Shown piece by piece: positions 23,397 through 34,399 of a stretch of 64,000 nt of DNA (position 1 is the first letter of the stretch; every line of letters starts with the position of its first letter). This stretch comes from Mya arenaria (Eukaryota > Mollusca > Bivalvia > Myida > Myidae). Below the pieces are notes generated by a model, which was not told the origin of the DNA, made no database searches, and was given only the letters and a program-made list of their open reading frames with translations. A program made the translations under genes and the position numbers. Where the stretch lies: assembly GCF_026914265.1 (NCBI RefSeq), contig NC_069136.1:16491228-16555227 (forward strand), in the 5' to 3' direction.

Positions 23397-24807
23397 GTTA
23401 ATTTTGTGCCTAATTTTGCATTTAAAACCAGATACTATCAGTTTTTGCTTGATTCTTCGGTTTCTTTCATTGCATGATTTTTTTTCAAGAAGCAATCAGT
23501 TTAGTATATATTGTAGTTACGGTGTTTTGACTTTCATGAATCCACGATCACTGTATGTTGCTGAACTGATATGTTAAATAATCAAGATCCAGCTGTCAGT
23601 ACTGAAAACATTGATTGTGCTTTTAGAACACTGAATTTTATTAACATAATTTGACACTGTACATATTGCAAGCATTTTTTCCAGATAAATCTATATGAAT
23701 TAATAGTAGATAATTGTAGCCTTAATTTGTGCAAATTAGCATTTGTGAATAATTTAATCGCCTCGTGATGGCATTCTGTATAAATAATGTAATATAATCA
23801 TTTTAATTGTTTCAATTGTTTTCATATATAAACGGTTTTGGAATGGAAATTTGGGCTTGCTCTATTTGCTGGTACACTGATCAAATATGTATGAAAAAGT
23901 GCTTAGTAAGCTCAGCTGGCAGTTATTCACTGGGTTCTTATTTGGGTGTGTTCTAACAATATCACTGACTTGATTACATTTTTGTATATGCTATATAGGT
24001 GTTAAATTTAGAATATAATGTCAGTTATGTTAATGTTGATTGTAATTGCAATTTATCATTTCTTTTTAGATCACCCTGTGGGTTAAAATATTATTTAATA
24101 GTTAGTAGTCATTTGTTTGTAATTACACCTTGATAAGTTTAAACTTCTTTAACATACTGGGTCTTTAAGAAAGTCCCATAGAATGAAAATTTGTTTTTGA
24201 CTATTTCCATGCTTAATTCAGAATATACTTCATGTCAAAAATGTTATGAGAGGTCATGACATATTGGGCCTTTATCATTTCAAACACCAACTTTTAAAAG
24301 TTGAAAACATCGTTTAGATTATTCTGTAATGAAAGCAGTATCTGCCCTTAAAATCTAAACAACACTTTTTTTGTTCATAATAAACATTTTGCAACCTTTG
24401 GGGTGGGGGTATTGGGGTGGGGGTTATGGTTTGGAACAAACAAATAAGAATATATTCTGTTTTCTCACTGAGATGTTTTGCAGACAATTTTCCAGAGCTG
24501 GTTGGCTACAAATTTCTCATATACAATCAAATAATTCCTTTAATGTTTTTGGTTAGGGAGTTTTATTTGATTATTATTAGTAAGTGAGTAAATGTTTTGC
24601 AATGTTTTACCATTATATTAAACTTTTTTACTAAAAATAGATTTTTGCCCATTCAATTACAGTTAAAATTATAATTACCACTGATTATAATATACTTCAG
24701 TGCAACATTGTTGGTATGTGATCATTTTTATTTATTTTCTGTTCGTAACATATTCTTCAAATGCGTTTGTGTGCTTGATCTCAAATGCATAGTCGCTTTA
24801 TTTTAAA
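23397..24807. other. Spacer, no gene seen
   Basis: AT-rich, no supported ORF or exon. A GT-rich patch GGGGTGGGGGTATTGGGGTG at 24,400 is the only compositional anomaly and could form a G-quadruplex. Confidence 0.5.
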
Positions 24808-25290
24808 TTAAAGGGACTGTACACCAGATTGGCACAAAAAAATGTTGTTTTTTTAAGTAACGAATCTCAGGACAATTATCTTCGCTTTGATATCATAATT
24901 GTAAAAAAAGTACCAAAATGTTAAAAAAAATAATTGTGTGGGAGACCGGATTCGAACCCGTGTCACCAAAATTGCAGTCCAGCGTCGTATCCACGCTTTG
25001 AAGGCTTACTATAATTTGGTGACATAGCTATACACCTACCTCGGTAATATCACGTGATAACACGGACTAACCAGTCATTACGAATAAAATCTACCTGGTA
25101 GAGATACCCAGTATTCTTTTTTTAATGAAAAAAAACGAAATATCTGCTTAACTTAAATAAATTGTAAACTATGTGGTACTTCAGTTAGTAAGTTTTATGC
25201 ATTGTACACATCGATGCCAATTTTATGTCAGTTTTCGACAATTTTCTTTTTATTTTGCCATTTTATCATACGGTGTACAGCCCCTTTAAA
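24808..25290. mobile_element. Inverted-end element with tRNA-like core, copy 1
   Basis: The ends are inverted: TTAAAGGGACTGTACACC on the left and GGTGTACAGCCCCTTTAA on the right. The interior at 24,945-25,018 holds, on the minus strand, a tRNA-like module with a TTCGAATCC box B and a worn box A. A second copy starts about 200 bp downstream. There is no ORF. Combining DNA-transposon-like ends with a SINE-like core is unusual. Confidence 0.75.
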
Positions 25291-25488
25291 TAAGAAGAAT
25301 AACTTCAAACTTCATATAAGATATATGGTGATGCATTATATATACTGTATACACTTTTATTGTAAATGGTTGTATATACTAAATAAGATGCTAACAGTAA
25401 TAGAACTGTTTGTTATTTAAATAGTTTCATTAACAAAAAACGTTTCTCTTTTACTCCTAGTATGTTTCAATTAGTCATTAAATAAACT

Positions 25489-25984
25489 TTAAAGAGACTG
25501 TACACCTGATTGGCACCAACAATCTATTTTTATTGTAACGAATCTCAGGACAATTATTTAGTAAAATGTTTTATACTTTGATATAGCAATTGTAAAAAAG
25601 ATATCAAAATGTAAAAAAAAATCGAATCGAAGACCGGGTTCGAACCAGTGTCGCCAAAATTGCAGTCCAGTGTTGTATCCACTGTGCTAAGAAAGCATAC
25701 CCTAAACGATTTGAATATTTAAGCTATGAACCTAACTTGGTAATATCACGTGATATCACAAGTCAATCACGTATAAGGAATGAATTCTACCTGGTAGACA
25801 TACCTAGTAATCTTTTTAATGATAAAATACGAAAAAAACTGCGAAAAGTATATTTATTGTAAACTATGTAGTACTTCGGTTTGTAAGTTTGAATGCATTG
25901 TACACATCGAAACCATGTTTATGTCAGTTTTCGACATTTTTCTTTTTTCCGCTATTTCATAATTCGAAATACAGCCCCTTTAAA
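25489..25984. mobile_element. Inverted-end element with tRNA-like core, copy 2
   Basis: Same order as copy 1: TTAAAGAGACTGTACACCTG, ACGAATCTCAGGACAATTAT, the tRNA-like module (minus strand box A TAGCACAGTGG, box B GGTTCGAACCC), TAATATCACGTGATA, GCATTGTACACATCGA, and the right end ACAGCCCCTTTAAAG. The tRNA boxes are better preserved here than in copy 1. The right terminus is partly degraded. Confidence 0.75.
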
Positions 25985-26312
25985 GTTTCCGGCACTAACA
26001 CTTCAAGCCCGTAGAGGCAGCGCCTTAGTTATATTGCGATTTTGGCCTTGTTTTGATTAACCTATATGTACGTGATAGCATACTCTTAGCAAAATGCATT
26101 TCCTACATAAAATCAAATCGTATTTATTTGTCTTGGTACTACAATTGCCGAATTTAAAGAATTTTGTAAACGCCAAGTCAACCGTTTGTTTTCAACCAGC
26201 ACACGACACAGTAAGACACCGGAATATACCGGAATAATCCGGACTATAGCGGAAGATACCGAAAGAACATTAGAAATTTTAATGAGTGCAAAACTAGTGT
26301 CAGAAATGAAAT
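25985..26312. other. Spacer with an open plus-strand frame
   Basis: From about 26,112 the plus strand is open for about 80 codons into the adjoining MITE (for example RQVNRLFSTSTRHSKTPEYT). It has no start codon and no recognisable domain, and contains short CCGGAATA repeats, so I do not call a gene. Confidence 0.3.
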
Positions 26313-26684
26313 TTAAAGCTGCACTCTCACAGATTGAACGTTTTGACAACTTTTTTTTTTAATTTTTTGTGTTGGAACGAGTCAATATTTGCGAAAATCC
26401 ATGGAAACGTGAAATATGACTGCTGACAAAAAATTAGATCGCAGATCTTTTATATTTAAGTTCAAAAATTGATGTTTTATGCATTCTTCTTAAACCGTTA
26501 GTAACGGTTAGTAACGGTTTAAGCCATAAAACATTAACTTTCGAACGAAAATATGAAAATCTATAATCTGATTTTTTATCAGCAGTCTTATATCATTAGT
26601 TTGCAGATATTTATCAAAAAAATGCCCCTTCAAAGACAAAAAAAAGTTGTAAAAGTGGTAAATCTGTGAGAGTGCAGCTTTAAA
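26313..26684. mobile_element. Fold-back MITE, family A, copy 3
   Basis: Left end TTAAAGCTGCACTCTCACAG and right end AATCTGTGAGAGTGCAGCTT TAA are near-perfect inverted repeats. At the centre, ACCGTTAGTAACGGTTAGTA is a short expansion not seen in copies 1 and 2. It is the cleanest of the four copies. Confidence 0.9.
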
Positions 26685-28089
26685 ACCAGATAAGCCTTAA
26701 TTGATATTTCAAATAGCATTACAATCCAAAATTATGGAATCAAAAAATCAATCGTTCATTAAAATGTCCCAAATGTTCCTTCTGACCATTTTTATTTAGC
26801 AGGCCTTATTTATATTCCATCTGGTTCCAGTTGAACTCTAGCTTCTGTATGTTCCCCGTATTATTGCATTTATTGGCAAATGAGTCACTCATATTTACAA
26901 TACAGATGTTGTTTGACCTTTATTGAAATGATATTGTTTACGCCCCCCTCCCAAAATCCCCACCCCGCCCCATTTCTAAACATAAGGTAACGGATTCTTT
27001 GTCCGCCAAAGCATATCCATTTTTTTATGAATGAGAAGTCACGTCATTCAAGCGAAAAAATCAAAGAAAAATTGGCCTTAAGTAAATTAGGTACTTTACA
27101 ATTTCGGTTGACCATGACGAATGTAGAAAATTCCGATGCGAGTGTTTGTTTCAGCTAAATGTTTTGTTTTTTTTCTTAAAGATGCAAAACATGATTTGTT
27201 GCGTGTTTTAAAACGATGTTTCATTAGTTCTGTTTGACCAACTAATATCTCTAGTGCTATGAATGGTATCTTGCTTAACGTTGAGCTTTGTCTCAACTTA
27301 ATGATCGTATGCAATGTTCTAGTGTTTTAATAGGTAAAATTAGCCGGACTTCAAGATTAAGGTGTGAAAGAAATATTAAGGTTCATTTAACATAAAAGGC
27401 CAGAACTTGATGTGGCTAAATTGAGTTTTTCTGAAATGTAAACTTCTGCTTGATTAGTATTTCTACTGCTATATCCAAAGGTACCCACATTGTCCTTGAT
27501 CAACTGCCCATTCATTTTTATATACGCATGATTCTGTTAATTGTAAAAAACACACATTTATATGGACTGCATGCAAAATATGTTTTATCAACAAAATGTT
27601 CAAAAACAGTGTGTAGAAAGTTTTCAATGTTCGTAACTTTTAAATTACATAACTTGATCATGTTGATGCTTATGTTTTAAATTCTCGAACAAAAATATTA
27701 TATCTATGTACGATTATATGAAACTTGCTCTAGTGCTTAACGTTTTAACGCATTTGTTCATATCTAAGACCGTGTAAGCGAGTTTAAAGACACGGACTTC
27801 GACGCCGGAAAATTTCTAACGGTTCAACACTTTATTTCATATTTTGAGACCTTATGGAATTCGTAGACACCGATCTATATGACCGCTTGTGACTGCAATA
27901 TTATGCATACGAGAAAAACATATATTAAATGACGAATATGAAACAAACATACACATCATAAATACTATAAATACTGTGAATGGCAATTGCTAAATATAGA
28001 GCAATCGTGATAAAACAATGAAGTGATGACAATCATTATACATAAACTGTCTCTGCACGTCCGCTTTTCCGTGACGGGGCTTCTGCTTC
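26685..28089. other. Spacer, no gene seen
   Basis: AT-rich, with a C-run patch (CGCCCCCCTCCCAAAATCCC) near 26,942. Short ORFs at 27,096 and 27,450 have no recognisable features. Confidence 0.5.
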
Positions 28090-29190
28090 ACCCCCTTGAG
28101 GAGCTTCCGGTTTGGTATTGTAGCTGATGTTGCTTCTCAATTTCTGCTTGCTTTTGGTTTGAAGGCACAGATGCTGCTGCATCTCCTAATTTAGCGTCCG
28201 GTCTGATATCACGATTTCTGCTTGTCAATATGGAGGTTTCGGTCTGTTAACATGTTTTCTGCTTGCTCGCTGTAATTAGCTCCCGTCTTGTTATCTATCA
28301 CTAATGCGGCTGCATCTCAATCTAAAGCTTCCGGTCTGATATCATGTCTGCTTCAACCCTGTACGGAACTTCCGGCTTGGAATCGCGGATGATGATGCAT
28401 CTTACTATAGAGCTTCCAGTCTGAAATCATGATTTCTGCTTGAGCCATGTACGGAACTTCCGGCTTGGTATCAAGGGTGCTGTTGCATTTCAATATGGAA
28501 CTTCCGGTCTGATATCATAGTTTCTGCATCAACCCTGTACGGAATTTCCGGATTGGAGTCGCGGGTGCTGTTACATCTCAATATGGAACTTCCGGTCTGA
28601 TATCATAATTTTTGCTTTAACCCTGTACGGAACTTCCGGCTTGGAATCGTGGATGATGATGCATCTTACTATGGAGCTTCCAGTCTGAACTTGATTCATG
28701 TACAAAACTTCCGGCTTGATATCATGGATGATGCTGCATCCCAATACGGAGCTTCCGGTCTGATGGTATGTGCTTTGCTTGATCCCTTTTCAGAACTTCC
28801 GGCTTGGTATCACGGATTCGATTGTATCTTAATACGGAGCTTCCGGTCAGGAAGTGCGGTATTTGTTTGATAATTATAGGAAGCTTCGGCTCTGGTATCA
28901 CGGTTAATAATGCAACTCAAAAGGAAGATCAGATCTTGCTTAAAAATTGCAGATACTTTCCGGTCTGGTTGGTTAACGCGAGTTTCAGTAACTCATTTTT
29001 TTATTACAAATGTTGTGACCGCTGTGGTCAATTATCGCTACTTCCGGTCTGGTGTCACGAGTTCTGATGAGTCGCAACGCGCAACGTCCAGTTTTGTTTC
29101 GGGTATTCTGATGATTTACAGCGGGTTACGCACGGACTTGTGTCGCGGATTTTCTTGAATCACTGCACGCAACGTCCGGTCTGGTGTTGC
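28090..29190. repeat. 44/88-bp degenerate array with ACTTCCGG motifs
   Basis: CTTCCGG or a near variant recurs every 44-45 bp: 28,367, 28,411, 28,455, 28,499, 28,544, 28,587, 28,631, 28,676, 28,752, 28,793 and 28,838. Two alternating half-units give an 88-bp period: one continues GGCTTGGAATCGCGGATGAT and the other GGTCTGATATCATGATTTCT. Twelve exact CTTCCGG cores are present. The left and right edges are more divergent. No protein is encoded; ORFs across it are chance. Confidence 0.85.
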
Positions 29191-30789
29191 TGGTGCCGAC
29201 GGCTCCCTATATATAATCGCCTAAAATAGAATCAATAGTTTTGGTTTAGGACAATTAATTTATAATTACTTGAAAATAGTTCGAATGATGTATTGCAATG
29301 GTGAAAATACATTTCACACTTTCTTACAAGAGTAAACAGTCTAAGGCCAATTTATTAATAATTGGTTAACGGATTTTTTAAAAAAAATGTTGGACGGGTG
29401 GTACCAAAAAAAAGGAATTCAGACTTGTTAGTTACTAATTTTTTTACAATGCATGTATTTTTCATAGCGTTTGTGGGGAAACCCAAAACAAAAAGATCAA
29501 AATATCATTAATTTATAGCAGCAATTACATTGCTTTCATTTATTACCTAAACAAAATAATCTGTTAACCAATGTATTTAAAAAAGGCCTTAGTAATCAAC
29601 ACATTGCATTGTAGTTACATTCATATTTATCGACGTTAACTTTTGCCTACTCCCAACGGTCGGTGTGTAAGGTTTAGGGGTAAAGGTGTTCGCCTCCCAC
29701 CCAAGGTGTTATAAGTCCCATCGTTTAAACGTTTTTACTAGGTCGACAGTTCTTGGCGACCAATATTTTGACACAGTTTCATTAATAGTGAGTGAACAAA
29801 AATCTGTACAATGTCAACAAGAATTAAGTGATCAAGTTATTTGACTCAAAATAAGTAACGTTCTTCTATTTTTCCTGCAGTTGGTCAACATACATTTTCA
29901 AGAGATATTTATGCACCTTGAAGCATGTGTGTTTTGAAAATGATAATATGATTGCTAAATCTTATTAGTATATCTTAAAAAGTGTTCAGTTATGACAATC
30001 GATAATGATTTGTACACGATAATGTCGACAATGCCGGATCTCTCCTAAGTATTGTACTAAAATGATGAAGTATCATAATACCTTATTACTCCTAAAATGG
30101 CCTATATATAATTTACAAAGAATTTGGGCATTGTATTGGTTCAAACATATGACCTTGAGTAATTGAACACTTGACCTTTGCCAAACGTTCGTTTCATTTT
30201 TTTTACGTTTCAAGGTTTAAGGATCATACCTCCATATTCCGAAAAATAGCCTTAATACAATTTAAAGTTTGGATATTAGTATCAGTATATGATCAGACAA
30301 ATAACCTTGATGATGTAACTGGGGGTTATTGAACATCTGACCTCGTGACCTACATTGGTTTACCCTGACATAGCACAAAGTCAACCTTGACCTTTATATG
30401 TATGATAGAAAAATACAATATAACCATCACTTGTGTCATCTGGATTGTAAAAAAAGAGTTGTTTAGTGTTAAGTAACGAAACCGTGTTTCTTAACGAAAC
30501 GTAACCAAATTTCAATTATTGATTTATATTTTAACAGGCTTCATTATAACTTGATTGTTTTTTTTGTGTGTTTTTTTTTTGTTCAACTCGCGACATCATT
30601 GATATTTGCAAAGTAACTTGGATTTTCTAGTGACCCGTCTAGACTGGACATGTCACACTAACATGATCAAGAATGGTATTCTGTCTACGTATCGTAGATA
30701 TTTGGTATAACATGTTCCCCCAGGCACGATTGCAACGTTGTTCATTTCGGGTTTGATCTACTTCTTAACTTGAATATGCATACAAAAGA
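29191..30789. other. Spacer with TGACCTT-type phrases
   Basis: No gene. Between 30,140 and 30,400 there are several TGACCT half-sites (for example CAACCTTGACCTTTATATG), and 30,090-30,180 resembles 30,225-30,345, suggesting a diverged internal duplication. A worn tRNA-like patch lies near 29,665-29,725 (GTTTAGGGGTAAAGGTGTTC). Confidence 0.4.
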
Positions 30790-31866
30790 CGAGCATGTTT
30801 ACAAATAATACCCCAGAGTAGTGGGCTTTCCTTTAGGGATGTGTACCGGTTTACAAATAATACGTCAGAGTTGTGGGCCTTCCTTTAGGGATGTGTACTG
30901 GTTTACAAATATTAAGTCAGAGTTGTGGGCCTCCTTTAGGGATGTGTACTGGTTTACAAATATTAAGTCAGAGTTGTGGGCCTCCTTTAGGGATGTGTAC
31001 TGGTTTACAAATATTAAGTCAGAGTTGTTGGCCTTCCTTTAGGGATGTGGACTTATTTACAAATATTAAACTGGAGTTGTGGGCCTTCCTTTAGGGATGT
31101 GTACTGGTTTACAAATATTAAGTCAGAGTTGTGGACCTTCCTTTAGGGATGTGTACTGGTTTACAAATATTAAGCCAGAGTTATGGACCTTCCTTTAGGG
31201 ATGTGTACTGGTTTACAAATATTAAGCCAGAGTTATGGACCTTTCTTTAGGGATGTGTACTGGTTTACAAATATTAAGCTAGAGTTATGGACCTTTCTTT
31301 AGGGATGTATACTGGTTTACAAATATCAAGTCAGAGTTGTGGACCTTCCTTCAGGGATGTGTACTGGTTTACAAATATTAAACCAGAGTTATGGACCTTC
31401 CTTTAGGGATGTGTACTGGTTTACAAATATTAAGCCAGAGTTATGGACCTTCCTTTAGGGAGTGTACTGGTTTACAAATATTAAGCATGAGTAATGGGCC
31501 TTCCTTTTAGGGATGCGTACTTGTTTACAAATGTTCAAGCTAGAGTTGTGGGCCTTCCTTTAGGGATGTGTACTTGTTTACAAATATTAAGACGGAGTTG
31601 CGGCCCTTCCCTTATGATGAGTACATGTTAACAAATATCAAGTCAGAATTGCGGGCCTACCTTTAGGGATGAGTACATGTTAACAAATATTAAGTCAGAA
31701 TTGCGGGCCTACCTTTAGGGATGAGTACATGTTAACAAATATTAAGTCAAAATTGCGGGCCTACCTTTAGGGATGAGTACATGTTTACAAATATTGAGCA
31801 AGAGTTATAAGCCTTCCTTTAGGGATGTGTACATGTTTACAGATATTAAGCTAGAGTTATTTTATT
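30790..31866. repeat. 52-bp tandem array, about 21 units
   Basis: The unit TTTAGGGATGTGTACTGGTT plus TACAAATATTAAGTCAGAGTTGTGGGCCTTCC repeats 21 times, counted by the TTTACAAAT/TTAACAAAT step. Two adjacent units at 30,925-31,030 are 51 bp (CCTCC for CCTTCC). Units right of 31,620 switch to a GAGTACATGTTAACAAATA variant, which marks an older edge or a second amplification. It is open in several frames only because of the repeat. Confidence 0.9.
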
Positions 31867-32101
31867 GGCGTTCCTTTTTTGTGTGCCCACCCCCCACCTC
31901 CCCCACTCCCAACAATGCTGACAGCTGCAAGACTATGACACTTCACTGTTTATTTCTTAAGAAACTGACAAGGGTAGAGGAACATTATATAAACTACTAT
32001 TATATTGACTGACAGTCTTTTCAAATTGCCTTTCTAATCTAACGTCAAATGTCTCCATTTCTCTAGAAATCTTTTTAGAAAAGAACATTAAGTGTTTAGA
32101 G
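31867..32101. other. Spacer
   Basis: C-rich patch CCCACCCCCCACCTCCCCCA at 31,886 followed by ordinary AT-rich sequence; nothing else seen. Confidence 0.5.
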
Positions 32102-32238
32102 TACAATAAAACCCCGTTGGCTCGAACTCACATGAACTGGCGAAAATACCTCGAGCCTCGAAAATTCGAGCGAACATTCAGTTCGAGCTAACGAGGGGAT
32201 CGAGCCAAGCGAATTCGAGCCAACGGGGTTTGACTGTA
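32102..32238. mobile_element. GGCTCGAA-family MITE, short copy
   Basis: TACAATAAAACCCCGTTGGC TCGAA on the left is mirrored by TTCGAGCCAACGGGGTTTGA CTGTA on the right, giving a 137-bp hairpin flanked by TA. TA ends and a CAGT-like start suggest a Tc1/mariner- or pogo-related non-autonomous element; that is inference. Related copies lie at 15,126 and 49,042. Confidence 0.8.
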
Positions 32239-32828
32239 CTTTCTTTAAGAATGAAACGTGAGAGAAAAACTTTTAATCGGCTTGACTCATAATCGAACTT
32301 CACTCAAAATGTTATAACGCACGCATAATGTGGCATCGTTAGGGTGATATTAATAAAATATTCGATCTATTTCTAAAACCCCATTTGTCATAAATGACCA
32401 TATAATGAGTCTTGTACCACTGAATTCACCTCAGAGTAATATTTTCAATGGTTTAATTAGTTTGGTTTTGAAAGTTAAGCAAATTGTTCAAATTGCAATT
32501 CCAAAATACAAATTATGAATACTGATTGAACCTGTTCAGACTTTAAATATGATTTTCTCGAAACATGAAAAAAGGACATGAAATAAGGCGACGAAATGTT
32601 TACAATAGACTATAACCGACGGACAACGACCGGGAGGATCAAGGAACCTAACCAACAACACGTTATGTTCAATTGCGCTTCATGATACGCCCACGCATTA
32701 CAGCCATCTCATTTTTCTGCAGATCTTCATCAAATATCCGTTCAAATACATTCAGATGTCAATCGACTGTTGACTTAACTTTTGAAACTGTATTCATCTA
32801 TGGTCAACTTAATGTTCAAAGCACTTAC
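32239..32828. other. Spacer or intron
   Basis: AT-rich. It would be intron immediately 3' of the exon at 32,829-32,988, whose donor faces this stretch. No following exon was recognised. Confidence 0.4.
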
Positions 32829-32988
32829 GTGATGCTGATCAAATCTCTGTGAATTCCGCTGATAGGTTTGTCATAACTCGCGGTCTGAAAGTAGTATATT
32901 TCCGGCTTCTCCGTCATGAACAAATAGTCCGCCCCTCTAGAATATGCTAGATAAACCCGCAAACACATCTGTACCCAGATATAGGCAT
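32829..32988 (-). CDS. Single internal exon, unknown protein
   Basis: A 160-nt minus-strand exon lies between a strong acceptor (TATTCTTCTATTTCAG|AT) and a strong donor (ATCAC|GTAAGTGC). The only open frame gives DAYIWVQMCLRVYLAYSRGA then DYLFMTEKPEIYYFQTASYD and onward to ISIT, entered with one base and left with two, so neighbours must be phase 1 and phase 2. Composition is protein-like: aromatic-rich, one Cys, balanced charge. I do not recognise the family. The next exons could not be found within several kb on either side, so this is either a gene with long introns or an exon relic. The DIRS-like element begins upstream at about 34.4 kb and could have inserted into its intron. Confidence 0.5.
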
Positions 32989-34399
32989 CTGAAATAGAAG
33001 AATACAAAACATCGAGTACACATTAATCTTGTATATTTTTTGGATAATTAATACTCTTTACTCAATGTTTTTTGGTAGATCAGTTTAAACATTCCTTGTT
33101 TCAAGTACAACCGCCTTGGGTTCGATTCCTGGCTAAGCAATAGTGATAAAATAGGGCAGAAATGACGAAGGGCAAGTTAGAAACCGTAATTATCGTTCAC
33201 TTTTCACATTCTGAAGAAAATCATAGCATACATTAACATGTTCAATCTCCTTGTCTAAATGAATAAACATTGCTATTGTTGGTTCTTCTTGGTAAAATGT
33301 TTCCGCTTCTATCACTTACTGCAACGGTGCCTCAACACAGATTCTGCATTTTATGATGGTATTAGTTATGATATAGTGGTGATTTTGTTGAACGCTTTTA
33401 AAATGACAAGGCGGTGGGCGACAAAAACAGTTATAAACTAATGCAGTATTAGCCAAAGTTTGAATAACTGATTCATCGTTTAAGCCTTGTAAAAAGAGCA
33501 CATTGTCGCTCCTAAATAATCCCTCATTGAAACTTCCTTTAAATAAATGCGAAAACGAGATCCCTACAATACGACACTAAAACAATGGCGATCTACGGAA
33601 ATGCAGTTGCCAACTAATGCTGTATTAACCAAAGTTGGATTAACTGCCTTTTCGATTGATCTTCATATATCCTACAACGACAACATAGTGATCTAGATCT
33701 GATAAGCGCTTGCGGAGGCAGCTCCGCTCATGAAAGTCTCTCTAAGCCGCCTAGGTCCCTGTCGCTACCTGCACATAGAGTTCTGAGGATATCTGTCACA
33801 GATTTCTAAAAGGCGTCGAGCGCGTGTCCACCAAGGTTGAGCAAAAAGTCATTCCACTTACAAGATAACCCGAACAAGCGCTATCAAACCTAGACAACCG
33901 TACCATCGCTATAGTTATAGCATTTTGCATTTTCACTCATTTATGTTATTTTTTTTTCATTTACTTATTTCATTTAAGTATAAACTTCATCGATACATCA
34001 TATATCCTCGCATTAGCGTGTGTTTGAGTGAAGCTAAATCGAAAGAACCAACACATGCTTTATGAAATGTCCGCAAAAAAATTTGACAACTTTGACAACC
34101 GTGTTAAGTAATAAGCACATTATTCGATAAAGCGAAGCACTAACACACATAGAACATGCAGAAAAACTATACAGCATTGACATAGTTCATAAATTTAAAT
34201 AAAAATAATTATTTTAAATTATGTAACTTAGCTTGTTTCCTCCATTTCTGCGTCAGCCAAATGTTTTGTTCAAACTACTGATACTTCAAGTATTTTAAAG
34301 ATGTGTGAAATATAAATTAATACAAGGTAAAGACTGACTAATCCGTTACTGATTGTTTACCCTCAAGTTATACTACACTCCTAAAGCCAAAACCCCTAC
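32989..34399. other. Spacer with worn repeats
   Basis: No gene called. CTAATGC-GTATTA-CCAAAGTT occurs at 33,440 and 33,616. A GGGTTCGATTCC box-B-like phrase at 33,118 hints at a SINE relic. On the minus strand, 33,880-33,720 reads FGLSCKWNDFLLNLGGHALD in one frame with a stop soon after. It may be a retroelement fragment but was not identified. Confidence 0.35.
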
